Part shown: positions 51,948 to 60,615 of the stretch, in pieces
Layout: every line of letters begins with the position of its first letter
Position numbering within the stretch: position 1 is the first letter of the stretch
Translations under genes and position numbers: made by a program
The notes under the pieces: model-generated
Database searches by the model: none
What the model was told of the DNA's origin: nothing
The model's input: only the letters and a program-made list of their open reading frames with translations
Source: Deltaproteobacteria bacterium
GTDB lineage: Bacteria > Desulfobacterota > Binatia > UBA9968
Assembly (NCBI GenBank): GCA_016193465.1
Contig: JACPSE010000057.1
Span: 1-61,012 of the forward strand
DNA: 61,012 nucleotides
Reading direction: 5' to 3'

Positions 51948-54707
51948 CTAAGCGTGGACGGTGAGTTTCTGCGTGGTCTCGCGCAGTCTCCGGCTGATGA
52001 TACCCGAGAGGTTAAGAAATAGCTTTGCGGCTGTGTAGGGAAACGTCTTTCTGAGCCTCTCCAGGGCGTTGGCATCGATGCCGAGGAGCTCCACATTCTC
52101 CAAGGCCACTACATCCGCGCCCCTCTCGGTCTTCTCCACTAACGCCATCTCACCGAAGATCTCCCCGGCGTCCAAGGTCCCAATGGTAGTCATTCTCCCA
52201 TCAGGACCAATCCCGTTGACCGAGGCCTTACCGCTAATGATCAGGAACATCTCGTTCCCTACGTCTCCCTTGTAGACCATGGTCTGACCCTTCTTAAACG
52301 TGGCGAGCTTTCCCATGATGGCAACCTTTTTGGCCTCCCACAGCCAGAAATTCTTAAAGATAGGCGTAGTCCCAACAATGTCCTTGTTCATTTTGGCCAG
52401 CAAAGTATCCCAAACGGTAACTAGCCGCGTAGTCATCATGAGGATAGGGGTGAAGGTCATCTCGGTGACCATGGCGATCAACATGCAAACACCGGAGAGC
52501 ACGCCAAAGTAAATGGTCGGGATGAAGTTGGAAAAGGCCAGGATAGCAAACCCCACTGCTAAGGCGATGGAGCTGTAGATGATGGGCCGTCCTAAGGCTT
52601 GCAAGGTATTGATGGTGGCGGTTTCCTGGTCGTGGACTTCGTTGAGTTCCCGGCTGTAGTGCACCATAAAATGGACGGTATCATCGACGGCGATGCCGAG
52701 AGCGATCGCGGCAATCATGGAAGTGCCTACATTGAGCGGTATTCCGAAAAAGCCCATCAGACCGAAATTCAAAACAATCGGCGTAACGTTGGGGAGGAGG
52801 GATATGAGCCCGGCCTTGATGGACATGAACAAAGCGGCATGGATAATGCCGATAATGAGGAACGTTTGCCCGAAGCCGGTAATCTGGTTTAACGCCATGT
52901 AATCCGCGGCGTTGTTAATAAGGATTCCCTCACCCGTAAATTGAACTTTTAGATTTTTTGGGAAATTTTTATCCACATAGGCCTTGGTCTGGTCAAGGAG
53001 CCGACCCAGCTCCGAAGAGCTTGTGAGGTTGTGGCGCACAGCGATATTAAGGGTCGAGTAGTTATGATCCACATACTTGGCCAGGTCCGGTCCCTCTATA
53101 GTTATCAGGTATTGGGCCACCTTCTCCGGGGTATCAGGAATAACCTCAAACTTAGGATCGCCCTGGTTCATCTCCCGGCTCATCATGCGCACATAGTTCG
53201 CGAGAGAGATCGTGTTGTCTATTTTTCCTGTTCCCTTGAGATAATCCTGCAGCTTTACCACATGGCGAAGCGTCTCCGGATCTTTGCCCCCGTCCTCTTT
53301 TCCCGTCTCCACCACAATGTAGAAGTTGACCATCCCGGAGAGCGACTCATGAGCATCCTTGACTCGCTGGCGAATGAAGGTGGTCTCTTTGAAGAAGCTG
53401 ATGAAATCCGTGTTTACCTCCATCAGATACCACCCCACAACGCCGGCGGCGGTCAAGACCCCAGTGATAACCATTATGGGCCAACGGAACTGATAGTCCA
53501 AATGTGCCACCTTCCTCATAAACTCGGCGATTCCAGTGGCCAGTTTTCCCTCTTCTCCTGTGGGTTGGGGTTTGGTGACTTTCGGCAAGGGCCAAAAGCG
53601 AAGCAGTGAAACAACCACTACCTGGGAAATGATCCAGTTATAGGCGAGGCCCACGGCCGAGGCGACGCCGAATTGAATGAGCATGGTGATGTCGCTGGTG
53701 ACCAGGCTGCCAAAGCCAATGACCGTGGTGAAGGTAGTTATTAGGATCGGCAGCGCAGTATGAACTGCCACTTTCCGCAAGGCCTCCATCTTTCCTTCAC
53801 CCTGCTCCAGCTCGTAGTGAAACTGTGAGATAATATGGGCGTCTTCAGTGAATCCGATAGCGACCATGAGAGCCGGAATAATAGCAGTGATCACATTCAT
53901 CGGGTATCCGATCAGGACCATATGGCCCAGGACCCAGATGATGCTTATAAGCCCTGTGGCCGCAGGGATGAGACAAGCTTGAAGGGAGCGAAAAGAAATC
54001 AGAAGGGTCCCCAAAAGGAACAGGGTGGCCAGCGGAACGAGCAACACCATGTCCCCCTGGATGTACTCTCCGAGTGTGACCTTGGTTAGGGGAGTTCCGA
54101 TCTGGTAGAGGTCAACTCCCGCGCGCTTCTCCTTTTGGATAAGGCCATCTACGAGCTTGGTAAAGTTGGGGTTAAAATCCTTATCTCCAGGCTTGGACTC
54201 GGTGTAGATATTAATGGCGGTGATTTTCCCGTCCTTAGAGACAATATTGTTTATGAAAATGGAATTTCCCAGCGCATCGCTGCGAATCTTTTTCAGCTTC
54301 TTTGGGTCTTTGGGCACCTCCGACTCGATGAGGGGATCGGTATTGAGAAACTCTCCTTCTCCCTTGATGTTGTTGACGGTAGTAAGGCTCTCGACACGGG
54401 AGACTCCCTCGCGGGATCTAAGGGCATTGGAGATGCGCTGGATCGTCTCAAGATTCTCAGCCGTGAATACATCCTGGGACTTGATAACAATGACGGTCAG
54501 GTTATCGCTGCCGAATTTCTTCTTGATCTCCTCGTAGTAGTCTCTGGCGGGATCGTGCTCCACCATGAGGCCTTCGGCAGAGGTGTCGATCTCTAACCTG
54601 GGGAGCTGCAGGGCGAAGAAAACAGTAATGGCCAATATGATCCCCAAGCTGAGAAGCGCGTTGTCGACAATCCACAGCGGTATCTTTTTAAGGTTCGCTA
54701 AGTCCAC
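51948..54707 (-). CDS. MMPL/RND-family exporter fused to a cyclic-nucleotide-binding domain
   Basis: 919 residues. Two RND repeats, each with one N-terminal membrane helix, a periplasmic domain and five further helices. The second repeat has GIAVDDTVHFMVHYSRE, the conserved acid-rich TM4-type motif. After the last helix come about 140 residues forming a cNMP-type barrel: GEIFGEMALVEKTERGADVVAL. The fusion is uncommon and may gate transport by a second messenger. Such MMPL exporters usually move lipids or hydrophobic products out of the inner membrane. Cotranscribed with LolA-like and beta-barrel genes. Confidence 0.9.
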   Translation of the reverse strand: MDLANLKKIPLWIVDNALLSLGIILAITVFFALQLPRLEIDTSAEGLMVEHDPARDYYEEIKKKFGSDNLTVIVIKSQDVFTAENLETIQRISNALRSREGVSRVESLTTVNNIKGEGEFLNTDPLIESEVPKDPKKLKKIRSDALGNSIFINNIVSKDGKITAINIYTESKPGDKDFNPNFTKLVDGLIQKEKRAGVDLYQIGTPLTKVTLGEYIQGDMVLLVPLATLFLLGTLLISFRSLQACLIPAATGLISIIWVLGHMVLIGYPMNVITAIIPALMVAIGFTEDAHIISQFHYELEQGEGKMEALRKVAVHTALPILITTFTTVIGFGSLVTSDITMLIQFGVASAVGLAYNWIISQVVVVSLLRFWPLPKVTKPQPTGEEGKLATGIAEFMRKVAHLDYQFRWPIMVITGVLTAAGVVGWYLMEVNTDFISFFKETTFIRQRVKDAHESLSGMVNFYIVVETGKEDGGKDPETLRHVVKLQDYLKGTGKIDNTISLANYVRMMSREMNQGDPKFEVIPDTPEKVAQYLITIEGPDLAKYVDHNYSTLNIAVRHNLTSSSELGRLLDQTKAYVDKNFPKNLKVQFTGEGILINNAADYMALNQITGFGQTFLIIGIIHAALFMSIKAGLISLLPNVTPIVLNFGLMGFFGIPLNVGTSMIAAIALGIAVDDTVHFMVHYSRELNEVHDQETATINTLQALGRPIIYSSIALAVGFAILAFSNFIPTIYFGVLSGVCMLIAMVTEMTFTPILMMTTRLVTVWDTLLAKMNKDIVGTTPIFKNFWLWEAKKVAIMGKLATFKKGQTMVYKGDVGNEMFLIISGKASVNGIGPDGRMTTIGTLDAGEIFGEMALVEKTERGADVVALENVELLGIDANALERLRKTFPYTAAKLFLNLSGIISRRLRETTQKLTVHA

Positions 54708-54747
54708 TTTCTCCTCCTATCCCCGATCCGGCAAAAGGTATATAAGA

Positions 54748-55545
54748 TTACCTTCCCTTGGTGAGCTCCCTTTCGGAGAAGAGCTGGTCGGAAAGGCCCT
54801 GGTTAAGCTTCCGGTTCTCCACCACGAGGAGGGTCTTGCTTTTTTTTCTCACATCTTGCATCTCGGTGGTATTGGCCCGCCAGAGGGTCCCCCCTAAGGA
54901 CTTTAGATCCAAGGAGAGCTCAATCTTTTCCAGTGTTCCGGTCTTGTCATAAAACTCGCGCTTGAGCGAAAAATGGGTATCCTTGAGGATCCAGAACTTG
55001 CGCTTGCTGTACCCGCTATCCTGTTTCTCTCTATCCGTTTTAGGCAAGGCTTCGATAACAAAGCAGGGTTTTCCGTCAATATTCTCGCTGCCCACCAGTT
55101 TATACTCATACGCGTCTAGCTTTTCCAGTCGCAGATCTTCATAGGAAAAGTCTGTCCCCATGAAGCGGTTTTTTTTGCCGCTCGAGGCTATCCTTTTCGG
55201 CCTTCCCGCAGCGGGTAAATAGAGCCACTGGTCATCATCTCCGCCTTTCTGCTCCCAGGTTAGGAGCCCCGTGTTCTCCACGTCCCGGGGGCTTAAAAAA
55301 CGCATGAGAGTCTTGCTGAGATCGCTCTTGTCGGTTTTGGCATAGTTGACGATCTTTCTCTCCTTTTTGTTTCCTTGAGGGTCTACCAAGATCATTTTGA
55401 CATTGCTTTGTTCATCTTGGGATTTATGCGTATCCTTGGCTTTTTTCATAATCTCCAGGCCTGTCTGCCCGCTGGCGGGCGCAGCTAAAACAGCCACCAC
55501 CCAAAACGTCACTATAACCGCCTGAAAAGACGATAGTATTTTCAT
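54748..55545 (-). CDS. LolA-like outer-membrane lipoprotein-sorting protein, paralogue 1
   Basis: 265 residues from the ATG at 55545 (AAGGAGCAAC upstream). Signal peptide cleaved near PASGQ. Mature features: FLSPRDVENTGLLTWEQKGG, DDDQWLYLPA, RRKRI-like basic stretch GRPKRIASSGKKN and SYEDLRLEKLDAYEYKL. The family (COG2834-type, LolA/LolB fold) carries lipids or lipoproteins across the periplasm and often pairs with MMPL exporters. Closely related to the next gene at 55637; 40 bases from the exporter start. Confidence 0.85.
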   Translation of the reverse strand: MKILSSFQAVIVTFWVVAVLAAPASGQTGLEIMKKAKDTHKSQDEQSNVKMILVDPQGNKKERKIVNYAKTDKSDLSKTLMRFLSPRDVENTGLLTWEQKGGDDDQWLYLPAAGRPKRIASSGKKNRFMGTDFSYEDLRLEKLDAYEYKLVGSENIDGKPCFVIEALPKTDREKQDSGYSKRKFWILKDTHFSLKREFYDKTGTLEKIELSLDLKSLGGTLWRANTTEMQDVRKKSKTLLVVENRKLNQGLSDQLFSERELTKGR

Positions 55546-55636
55546 AAGTTGCTCCTTACCGTTATTTTTTTCCAAAACATTTGACGCTCTCGAATGATCT
55601 TTCTCATATCATCGCCGTGCCCCAGGACTGGCAGGA

Positions 55637-56437
55637 TTACCTTCCCTTGGCGAGTTCTCTTTCGGTGAAGAGCTGGTCCGATAGCCCCTGATTGATCTTG
55701 CGTTGCTCTACCATAAGCATCGTCCTGGTTTTCTTTCTTATATCTTCCATCTCTACTTTGTCGGCCCGATAGACACTGCCAACTACTCCTTTGATGTCCG
55801 AGGAGCGTTCGATCTTCTCCAAGGCGCCGGAGGGATCGTAGAACTCGCGCTTGATGGAAAAGTAAATATCTTTCAGGATCCAGAATTTGCGCTTGCTGTA
55901 TCCGCTATCCTGTTTCTCTTTATCGGTCTTGGGATAGGCCTCGACCACATAGCAGGCCTTACCATCGACGTCCTCACTACCCAGGAGTTTGTATTCGTAG
56001 ATGTCTACCGGTTCCTGCCTGAGATCTTCGAAAGAAAATTCGGTTCCCGCGAAGCGGTTTTTCTTGCCACTGGAAGAGACCCTTCTGGGTTTGTCGGTGC
56101 CAGTTTGATAAATCCACTGGTCATCATCTCCGCCCTTCTTCTCCCAGGTGAGAAGGGCGGTATTCTCCACGTCCCTAGGGCTGGTGAAGCGAATCAAGGT
56201 TTTGTTGAGACCGCTCTGATCGCTCTTCGTGTATAGCGTAACCTTGCGCTCTTTTTTCTGCCCTTGAGAGTCCACCAGCACCATTTGAAGGGACGCCAAT
56301 TCATCCTGGGTTTTTGAAAGCTCCTTCTGTTTTTTCACGACCTCCACTCCCGTCTGGCCGCTGGCAGGCAGGGCAAAGAGAAGGGGAAGCAGAGCAGTTA
56401 ATAATAGGGTGGTTAAGGAAGGCCTTTGCGCGTACAT
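55637..56437 (-). CDS. LolA-like outer-membrane lipoprotein-sorting protein, paralogue 2
   Basis: 266 residues with a signal peptide (core LTTLLLTALLPLLFALP, cleavage near ASGQ). Long shared blocks with paralogue 1: FTSPRDVENTALLTWEKKGG, DDDQWIYQTG, QDSGYSKRKFWILKD. A tandem duplication within the operon. Two paralogues might load different cargo or form a relay. Confidence 0.85.
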   Translation of the reverse strand: MYAQRPSLTTLLLTALLPLLFALPASGQTGVEVVKKQKELSKTQDELASLQMVLVDSQGQKKERKVTLYTKSDQSGLNKTLIRFTSPRDVENTALLTWEKKGGDDDQWIYQTGTDKPRRVSSSGKKNRFAGTEFSFEDLRQEPVDIYEYKLLGSEDVDGKACYVVEAYPKTDKEKQDSGYSKRKFWILKDIYFSIKREFYDPSGALEKIERSSDIKGVVGSVYRADKVEMEDIRKKTRTMLMVEQRKINQGLSDQLFTERELAKGR

Positions 56438-56469
56438 AAATCCGCTCCTACTTTTCTAAGTGAGCCGTT

Positions 56470-57825
56470 TTAGAACACGTACGTCATGAACACGAACGTC
56501 CGGTCATTCCTCTTCCATTTCCCCCAGAAAGAGTTTTGGGCGCCCCAGAAAAGCTCCCACCCTCCTTCGATTTTAATGGAGTCAGAAAGCTTATGAATGA
56601 CCTTGGGTTGTAAGAACGAGTTGTTGTGGTGATGGAAGTTGCCGTTGCCTGATACGTGGAATTCCGTATTCTCATCGAACTTGAATGCTAGCCGGCTCAA
56701 GATGGAGTTCTGGAACGGTCGGGTGAAGAGGTTGGTTTCCCGGTACTGGCGGTTGTCCCTCTGGTGCAGGGTAAACTCGCCCGCATATTCCAGGTTCAAT
56801 CTAATCTCATCAAGCCCAAGCTGTTTCACCCACTCATCGTCCCAAGCGTACATCCCCCCGATGACAAAGGGGAGGAGGTCCGTGGCCCGCCCGCCGTCGT
56901 AGGTTTTCCAAGCCCATTCCCCGTGATATTCAAGTTTTCCGGCGGTAGTGGAAAAGTCCATACCAATGACATGCATGCGGTTGAAGCGGGGTCTGGCAAC
57001 GGTTTCAGTTACCCGGACTACGGGGAGCGTATCAAAGCCGTCAAAATAGCTTAGTGAGAGATCCCATCCGGCCAGGGTGGTCTTGCCTCTAATTCCCACC
57101 TGAATTTTGTCGATTCTTTTCCCTGGCAGCTCCCTTCTCCTGCCGGTGACGTCAGGAGGAATACCCACGCCAAGGGCACCGGGATCAAGTTCCGAGGTGG
57201 CGTTTTTGTTCCCGATCCAACGGGAGTGAATTACTGGCAGCCGGCTTGGTGTAAAGAGAGGGATGATGACGAGGCTTAGAGACGAGTCGGGTGGAAAATA
57301 ACTCGCTGAGAAAGAAAAAATCCCCATCTTCTCCCTGTCGGGCACATCGTGAAAGTCACGTGGGTTTAAATTGTCAGTTGGATTATAGCCGTCGGCTGTG
57401 CCCCATGAAAAAAACTGTTTGCCCACGCTGAAATCGTAGTCACCTCCGCTGTATTTGATGTGTCCCTCCCGGAGATAAAAGTAGGGGTCGCGCAGGGTGG
57501 TGTCACGAAAATCCATCCAGGGTCCGGCGGTGTAGTTGGCAGTGTCGGCCTTCCACTGTGGTGAGAGAAAGAGACGCCAATTTTCTTCAAACTTTTGCTC
57601 TATATCCAGTTTTAGGATCCCTTCTTGCCGCACTGTTCTCTGCTCAGGCTCAGTCTTCTTGAAGTGGGCAAAGTTCTTGTAACGGAAGCTTCCCTTAACG
57701 TGATCTTTGACCCACTGAGTCACGGGATTTTCCTCCTGCTGAGGGGCTGGCTTTTCTTCCTGCGCTGCTGCAGGACGTAAAAAGACCAGGAGGGACAAAA
57801 TCAAAGCCGCTAAAAATGGGTTCAT
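56470..57825 (-). CDS. Outer-membrane beta-barrel protein (DUF1302-like)
   Basis: 451 residues from the ATG at 57825 (AGGAG upstream); the frame is open to 57888 but the earlier part is not preceded by an RBS. Signal peptide with core FLAALILSLLVFLRP, cleavage near AAAQ. The rest is rich in alternating aromatic strands (DFSVGKQFFSWGTADGYNP, LNPRDFHDVPDREKMGIF) and ends in Phe (VFMTYVF), the C-terminal signature for outer-membrane insertion. Probably the outer-membrane part of the export or uptake system of this operon. Confidence 0.8.
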   Translation of the reverse strand: MNPFLAALILSLLVFLRPAAAQEEKPAPQQEENPVTQWVKDHVKGSFRYKNFAHFKKTEPEQRTVRQEGILKLDIEQKFEENWRLFLSPQWKADTANYTAGPWMDFRDTTLRDPYFYLREGHIKYSGGDYDFSVGKQFFSWGTADGYNPTDNLNPRDFHDVPDREKMGIFSFSASYFPPDSSLSLVIIPLFTPSRLPVIHSRWIGNKNATSELDPGALGVGIPPDVTGRRRELPGKRIDKIQVGIRGKTTLAGWDLSLSYFDGFDTLPVVRVTETVARPRFNRMHVIGMDFSTTAGKLEYHGEWAWKTYDGGRATDLLPFVIGGMYAWDDEWVKQLGLDEIRLNLEYAGEFTLHQRDNRQYRETNLFTRPFQNSILSRLAFKFDENTEFHVSGNGNFHHHNNSFLQPKVIHKLSDSIKIEGGWELFWGAQNSFWGKWKRNDRTFVFMTYVF

Positions 57826-57863
57826 GATCAAAGCTCCTAGAAAAGTGTTCGATGCATTAAAAC

Positions 57864-57893
57864 CATATACGTTATTTTCTATGGCCACGTCAA
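57864..57893 (-). promoter_or_regulatory. Candidate promoter of the exporter/LolA/barrel operon
   Basis: On the minus strand: TTGACG (57893-57888), 18-base spacer, TATATG (57869-57864). Predicted start near 57857, leader of about 32 bases to the ATG at 57825. Divergent from tadA. By eye only. Confidence 0.5.
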
Positions 57894-57967
57894 CACCTTT
57901 TTTGTTTGCTTTGGAAGGAAGGTCTAATTTCCTTATCCTGACTTTTATGTTATGGTCGCCCGAAAGA

Positions 57968-58462
57968 ATGAGCGATTTTCTAATACCTCTAGGTGGCTAC
58001 TATATGGGGCTGGCCTTGGATGAGGCGCGCAGTGCGGCTGAGAAAGAGGAAGTCCCTGTAGGGGCCGTGGTGGTTTTTAATGGGAGAGTGATTGGTCGAG
58101 GTCATAACCGACGTGAAGAGCTACAGAGGCCTTTCGCCCATGCAGAGATCTTGGCACTGGAGGATGCCTCCCTGCACCTTAAGAGCTGGCGCCTTCACGA
58201 ATGCACCCTTTATGTGACTCTGGAGCCGTGCATTATGTGTGTTGGGGCGATTTTGCAGGCACGGGTCCAGCGTCTCGTTTTTGGTTGTTTGGATCCAAAG
58301 GGCGGCGCGGTGGAATCGCTCTATCGTCTCTGCGAGGATTCCAGGCTCAATCACCATCCGGCGGTGACTCGTGGAATCTTGGAAAAGGAGTGTGCAACGA
58401 TTTTGAGTGAGTTTTTCGCAGGTTTGCGATCGAACAAACGGATAGCGAATAGCGGGGAGTAG
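57968..58462 (+). CDS. tadA: tRNA adenosine(34) deaminase TadA
   Basis: 164 residues from the ATG at 57968; a longer open frame (57824) overlaps the divergent promoter. Zinc/catalytic motif HAE (H58, E60) and PCIMC (C88, C91), with GAVVVFNGRVIGRGHN before and GCLDPKGGAVES after, matching TadA over free cytidine deaminases. It converts A34 to inosine in tRNA-Arg(ACG), whose gene lies at 42950 in this window. The C-terminus carries a short extra tail. Confidence 0.95.
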   Translation: MSDFLIPLGGYYMGLALDEARSAAEKEEVPVGAVVVFNGRVIGRGHNRREELQRPFAHAEILALEDASLHLKSWRLHECTLYVTLEPCIMCVGAILQARVQRLVFGCLDPKGGAVESLYRLCEDSRLNHHPAVTRGILEKECATILSEFFAGLRSNKRIANSGE

Positions 58463-58502
58463 GGGACTATTCACTATTTGCCATTTACAGTTTGCTAGAC
58501 GC

Positions 58503-58594
58503 GGAGAGGTGGCCGAGCCCGGCTGAAGGCGCTTGACTCGAAATCAAGTGTGCCCGGAAGGGCACCGGGGGTTCAAATCCCTCCCTCTCCGCCA
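58503..58594 (+). tRNA. tRNA-Ser (anticodon CGA)
   Basis: Acceptor GGAGAGG pairs with CCTCTCC, followed by G and an encoded CCA. Anticodon stem CTTGA/TCAAG encloses CTCGAAA, anticodon CGA (reads UCG). A long variable arm, GTGCCC/GGGCAC, is typical of tRNA-Ser. The integrase gene at 58721 points toward its 3' end, so it is the likely attachment site of the element on the right. Confidence 0.96.
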
Positions 58595-58674
58595 GATTCC
58601 CCTCTAACTTCAAGGAATTTTCCACTTCCCCCCTGAATGCGTGAATCCTAGTCAAAAGCCCTCTGTGCTCAAAT

Positions 58675-58695
58675 TGTGCCTGAAATGTGCCTGAA
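58675..58695. repeat. Two 10-bp direct repeats, candidate arm sites
   Basis: TGTGCCTGAA at 58675-58684 and 58686-58695, between tRNA-Ser and the integrase stop. Same layout as the pair by tRNA-Arg (43072-43094) with a different sequence. Confidence 0.45.
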
Positions 58696-58720
58696 CTAAA
58701 AAAGCCAGAGATCATTTCCA

Positions 58721-59854
58721 TCACTCCGCCGTGCCTCCGCTCATAAGCACCACTTTTTGAGCGCTAGCTTGCCTTTTAATGTGCTCTGAGACCTTGATGG
58801 ATGCCTGCCTCAGATCATCCTCTGAAACTATGTCATAGCGGTAAAAGACCGCTGCTGTCTTATGGCCTGAAATCATCATGGCCACTTGCTGAGGCACACC
58901 GGCCCGGACCATGTTTCTAATCGCTGTTCTCCTAAGATCGTGAAACAGCTTTCCCACAAGCCCGGTTTTCTTGCAGGCCCATCCCCATGCCGTGCGGAAG
59001 TTTTTGATCGGCTTTCCCTCCCTATGGAAAACCGAAGGACAGAGCAGGGTAGGGGACTGGCCGGGGACCTCTGCAACCTTTCTTTTTTCCCACTGGCCCC
59101 GGATGATCTCCCAAAGGTCTCCCTCCAAAGCTATCACCCTTCCCTTGTCGTTCTTTGTCCTGCCTGGATCTAGGCGCACAGTCCGCGCCTCCATGTCTAT
59201 CTGTCGCCATTTCAGGTTGATGATCTCGCTCTTTCTCCACCCTGTGAGATAGGCGAACGAAAGAACCGGCCTGAGATACTCCGGGAGCGCCTCCAGCATC
59301 GCTAAATAATCCCCGTGCTCAAAAAATCCTGTCCGTGTGTTATCCTCCTTGAGCGATGAGATAAAGGGCTTTCTCTGGATAACCTCGTCTTCTAGCCCCA
59401 GGCTGAAGGCCCGCTTCAAACCTGCAAGCTCTCTGTTGACCGTCGCGTTGCTTGCTTCTTCCTCCTGTCTCTTCTCGATGTAGCTTTTAACAACGTCAGA
59501 GGTTAGATAGTGCGCCCGGATGCTGCCAAAGAATGGTTCAAGGTGTTTTAGGTGGTGCTTAATGGAATTGAGGCTCTTTCGGTTGTTTGATTCGTACTCT
59601 CTGAGCAGACGGGCAAAAAGCTGATTGATAGTCACCTTGTCTCCCTCTGGCCCCACAAACTTACCGGAAGCCATCTGCCCGATTCTCTCTTTCAATAACC
59701 TCCGTGCATCTACCTCCCGGTCCGAATGGGCAGACTCCCGAAACATTTTCTTTCGGACCTCTTTTGTCTCCGGGTCTAGGGTGTCCTTGTAGTATTTGAC
59801 CCAGTGGGTATCTCCACGCTTGTAAATCGACCCTAAGCCTTTCTTAAGGCCCAT
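58721..59854 (-). CDS. Tyrosine-type site-specific integrase
   Basis: 377 residues, complete. An N-terminal SAM-like/arm domain (about 1-70), a core-binding domain (about 73-160) and a catalytic domain with R207 (TGWRKSEI), K234 (RTKNDKGR), H305/R308 (LFHDLRRT), H331 (GHKT) and nucleophile Y340 (FYRYDIV). All catalytic residues are present, so the enzyme is probably active. It sits beside tRNA-Ser and is coupled to the RHH gene 4 bases upstream. Marks the left end of an integrative element. Confidence 0.94.
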   Translation of the reverse strand: MGLKKGLGSIYKRGDTHWVKYYKDTLDPETKEVRKKMFRESAHSDREVDARRLLKERIGQMASGKFVGPEGDKVTINQLFARLLREYESNNRKSLNSIKHHLKHLEPFFGSIRAHYLTSDVVKSYIEKRQEEEASNATVNRELAGLKRAFSLGLEDEVIQRKPFISSLKEDNTRTGFFEHGDYLAMLEALPEYLRPVLSFAYLTGWRKSEIINLKWRQIDMEARTVRLDPGRTKNDKGRVIALEGDLWEIIRGQWEKRKVAEVPGQSPTLLCPSVFHREGKPIKNFRTAWGWACKKTGLVGKLFHDLRRTAIRNMVRAGVPQQVAMMISGHKTAAVFYRYDIVSEDDLRQASIKVSEHIKRQASAQKVVLMSGGTAE

Positions 59855-59858
59855 ACTG

Positions 59859-60041
59859 TTACCCTCCTTTCTTTTTGATGTAGTCGTTGATGAGCCTCGT
59901 AGCCAGCTCGCTCATCGTTGTCCGTTCCCTGGTTGCCTGGATTTTCCACTTCTCCCAAACATCTTCCGGGATAGATAGGGTCAGCTTCATCATCGGTATC
60001 ACCCCCTTTGGTCTCCCCATCTTTTTATTTCCCTTCTTCAT
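59859..60041 (-). CDS. Small ribbon-helix-helix DNA-binding protein
   Basis: 60 residues, or 53 from the internal ATG at 60020, which has AAGGG at a good distance. MMKLTLSIPEDVWEKWKIQATRERTTMSELATRLINDYI is a classical CopG/Arc-like fold (strand-helix-helix), after a basic GRPKG start. The gene is directly followed by the integrase (4-base gap). Its predicted promoter (60049-60077) contains a perfect inverted repeat, so it probably represses itself and the integrase. Confidence 0.8.
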   Translation of the reverse strand: MKKGNKKMGRPKGVIPMMKLTLSIPEDVWEKWKIQATRERTTMSELATRLINDYIKKKGG

Positions 60042-60048
60042 ACTTTCC

Positions 60049-60077
60049 TACATACAGAAGTCTGTAAGTATTGTCAA
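60049..60077 (-). promoter_or_regulatory. Promoter with overlapping operator for the RHH-integrase operon
   Basis: Minus strand: TTGACA (60077-60072), 17-base spacer, TATGTA (60054-60049). Within it TACAGA-AG-TCTGTA (60053-60066) is a perfect inverted repeat overlapping the -10. The predicted start is next to the ATG at 60041, so a leaderless message or use of ATG 60020 is expected. Confidence 0.65.
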
Positions 60078-60095
60078 GGAAAAAGTGAAGGGGGT

Positions 60096-60383
60096 TTAGG
60101 AATTTTTCTTCTCTAGCCAGCTTTGGATTTTTGACGGCTGAAACTTGCGGTATTTGCCGATCTTCTTAGACGGGATTTTCCCGGCTTGGGCCTGGCGGTA
60201 GATGTAGTCAACGTCCAGCCCCAGGATCTTGGCAAGCTCTTCAACGTCAAGGAGAGGTTCAAGGGTAGGGTTTCCATTGGCCTGCTTCTGGATCTCTCCC
60301 TTGATAGAACGCACCTCTTGCAAGAGCGAGAGGAGGCACGTTTCTAGGCTCTCCAAGCGGGTTAATGTCTCAGGCAGGTCCAT
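60096..60383 (-). CDS. Helix-turn-helix protein, excisionase-like
   Basis: 95 residues. An N-terminal coiled-coil-like stretch (LTRLESLETCLLSLLQEVRS) then a MerR/excisionase-type winged helix: LLDVEELAKILGLDVDYIYRQAQAGKIPSKKIGKYRKFQPSKIQSWL. Such proteins direct excision or regulate early genes of integrative elements. Located two genes upstream of the integrase on the same strand but separated by the promoter at 60049-60077. Confidence 0.8.
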   Translation of the reverse strand: MDLPETLTRLESLETCLLSLLQEVRSIKGEIQKQANGNPTLEPLLDVEELAKILGLDVDYIYRQAQAGKIPSKKIGKYRKFQPSKIQSWLEKKNS

Positions 60384-60428
60384 TTTTTTTCCTACCCTCT
60401 GGCCTGGCGTTTATGGTATGGAGCTTCC

Positions 60429-60611
60429 ATGACCCAGAAGCAGAAGGAGAGTGTCGCCAAGTATCTTTACGATGTCTCCAAATTGTCCTATACTGGTCTT
60501 GTGCTTTACGGCTTTCTCAAAGAGGGAGGTCCCAGCTTGATCCCGATTCTTGTAGGCGCCTTCGCTGGGACTGTCACTTTCCTTATCGCCTATTCCCTGG
60601 AGGGAGAGTAA
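60429..60611 (+). CDS. Small hydrophobic protein, likely membrane
   Basis: 60 residues. A charged N-terminus MTQKQKESVAKYLYDVSK is followed by two short hydrophobic segments (LSYTGLVLYGFL and IPILVGAFAGTVTFLIAYSL). I do not recognise the family. It is followed 4 bases later by another small membrane protein on the same strand (60616), with AGGGAGAG near its end acting as that gene's ribosome site. Divergent from the excisionase-like gene. An accessory gene of the element. Confidence 0.6.
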   Translation: MTQKQKESVAKYLYDVSKLSYTGLVLYGFLKEGGPSLIPILVGAFAGTVTFLIAYSLEGE

Positions 60612-60615
60612 AATC

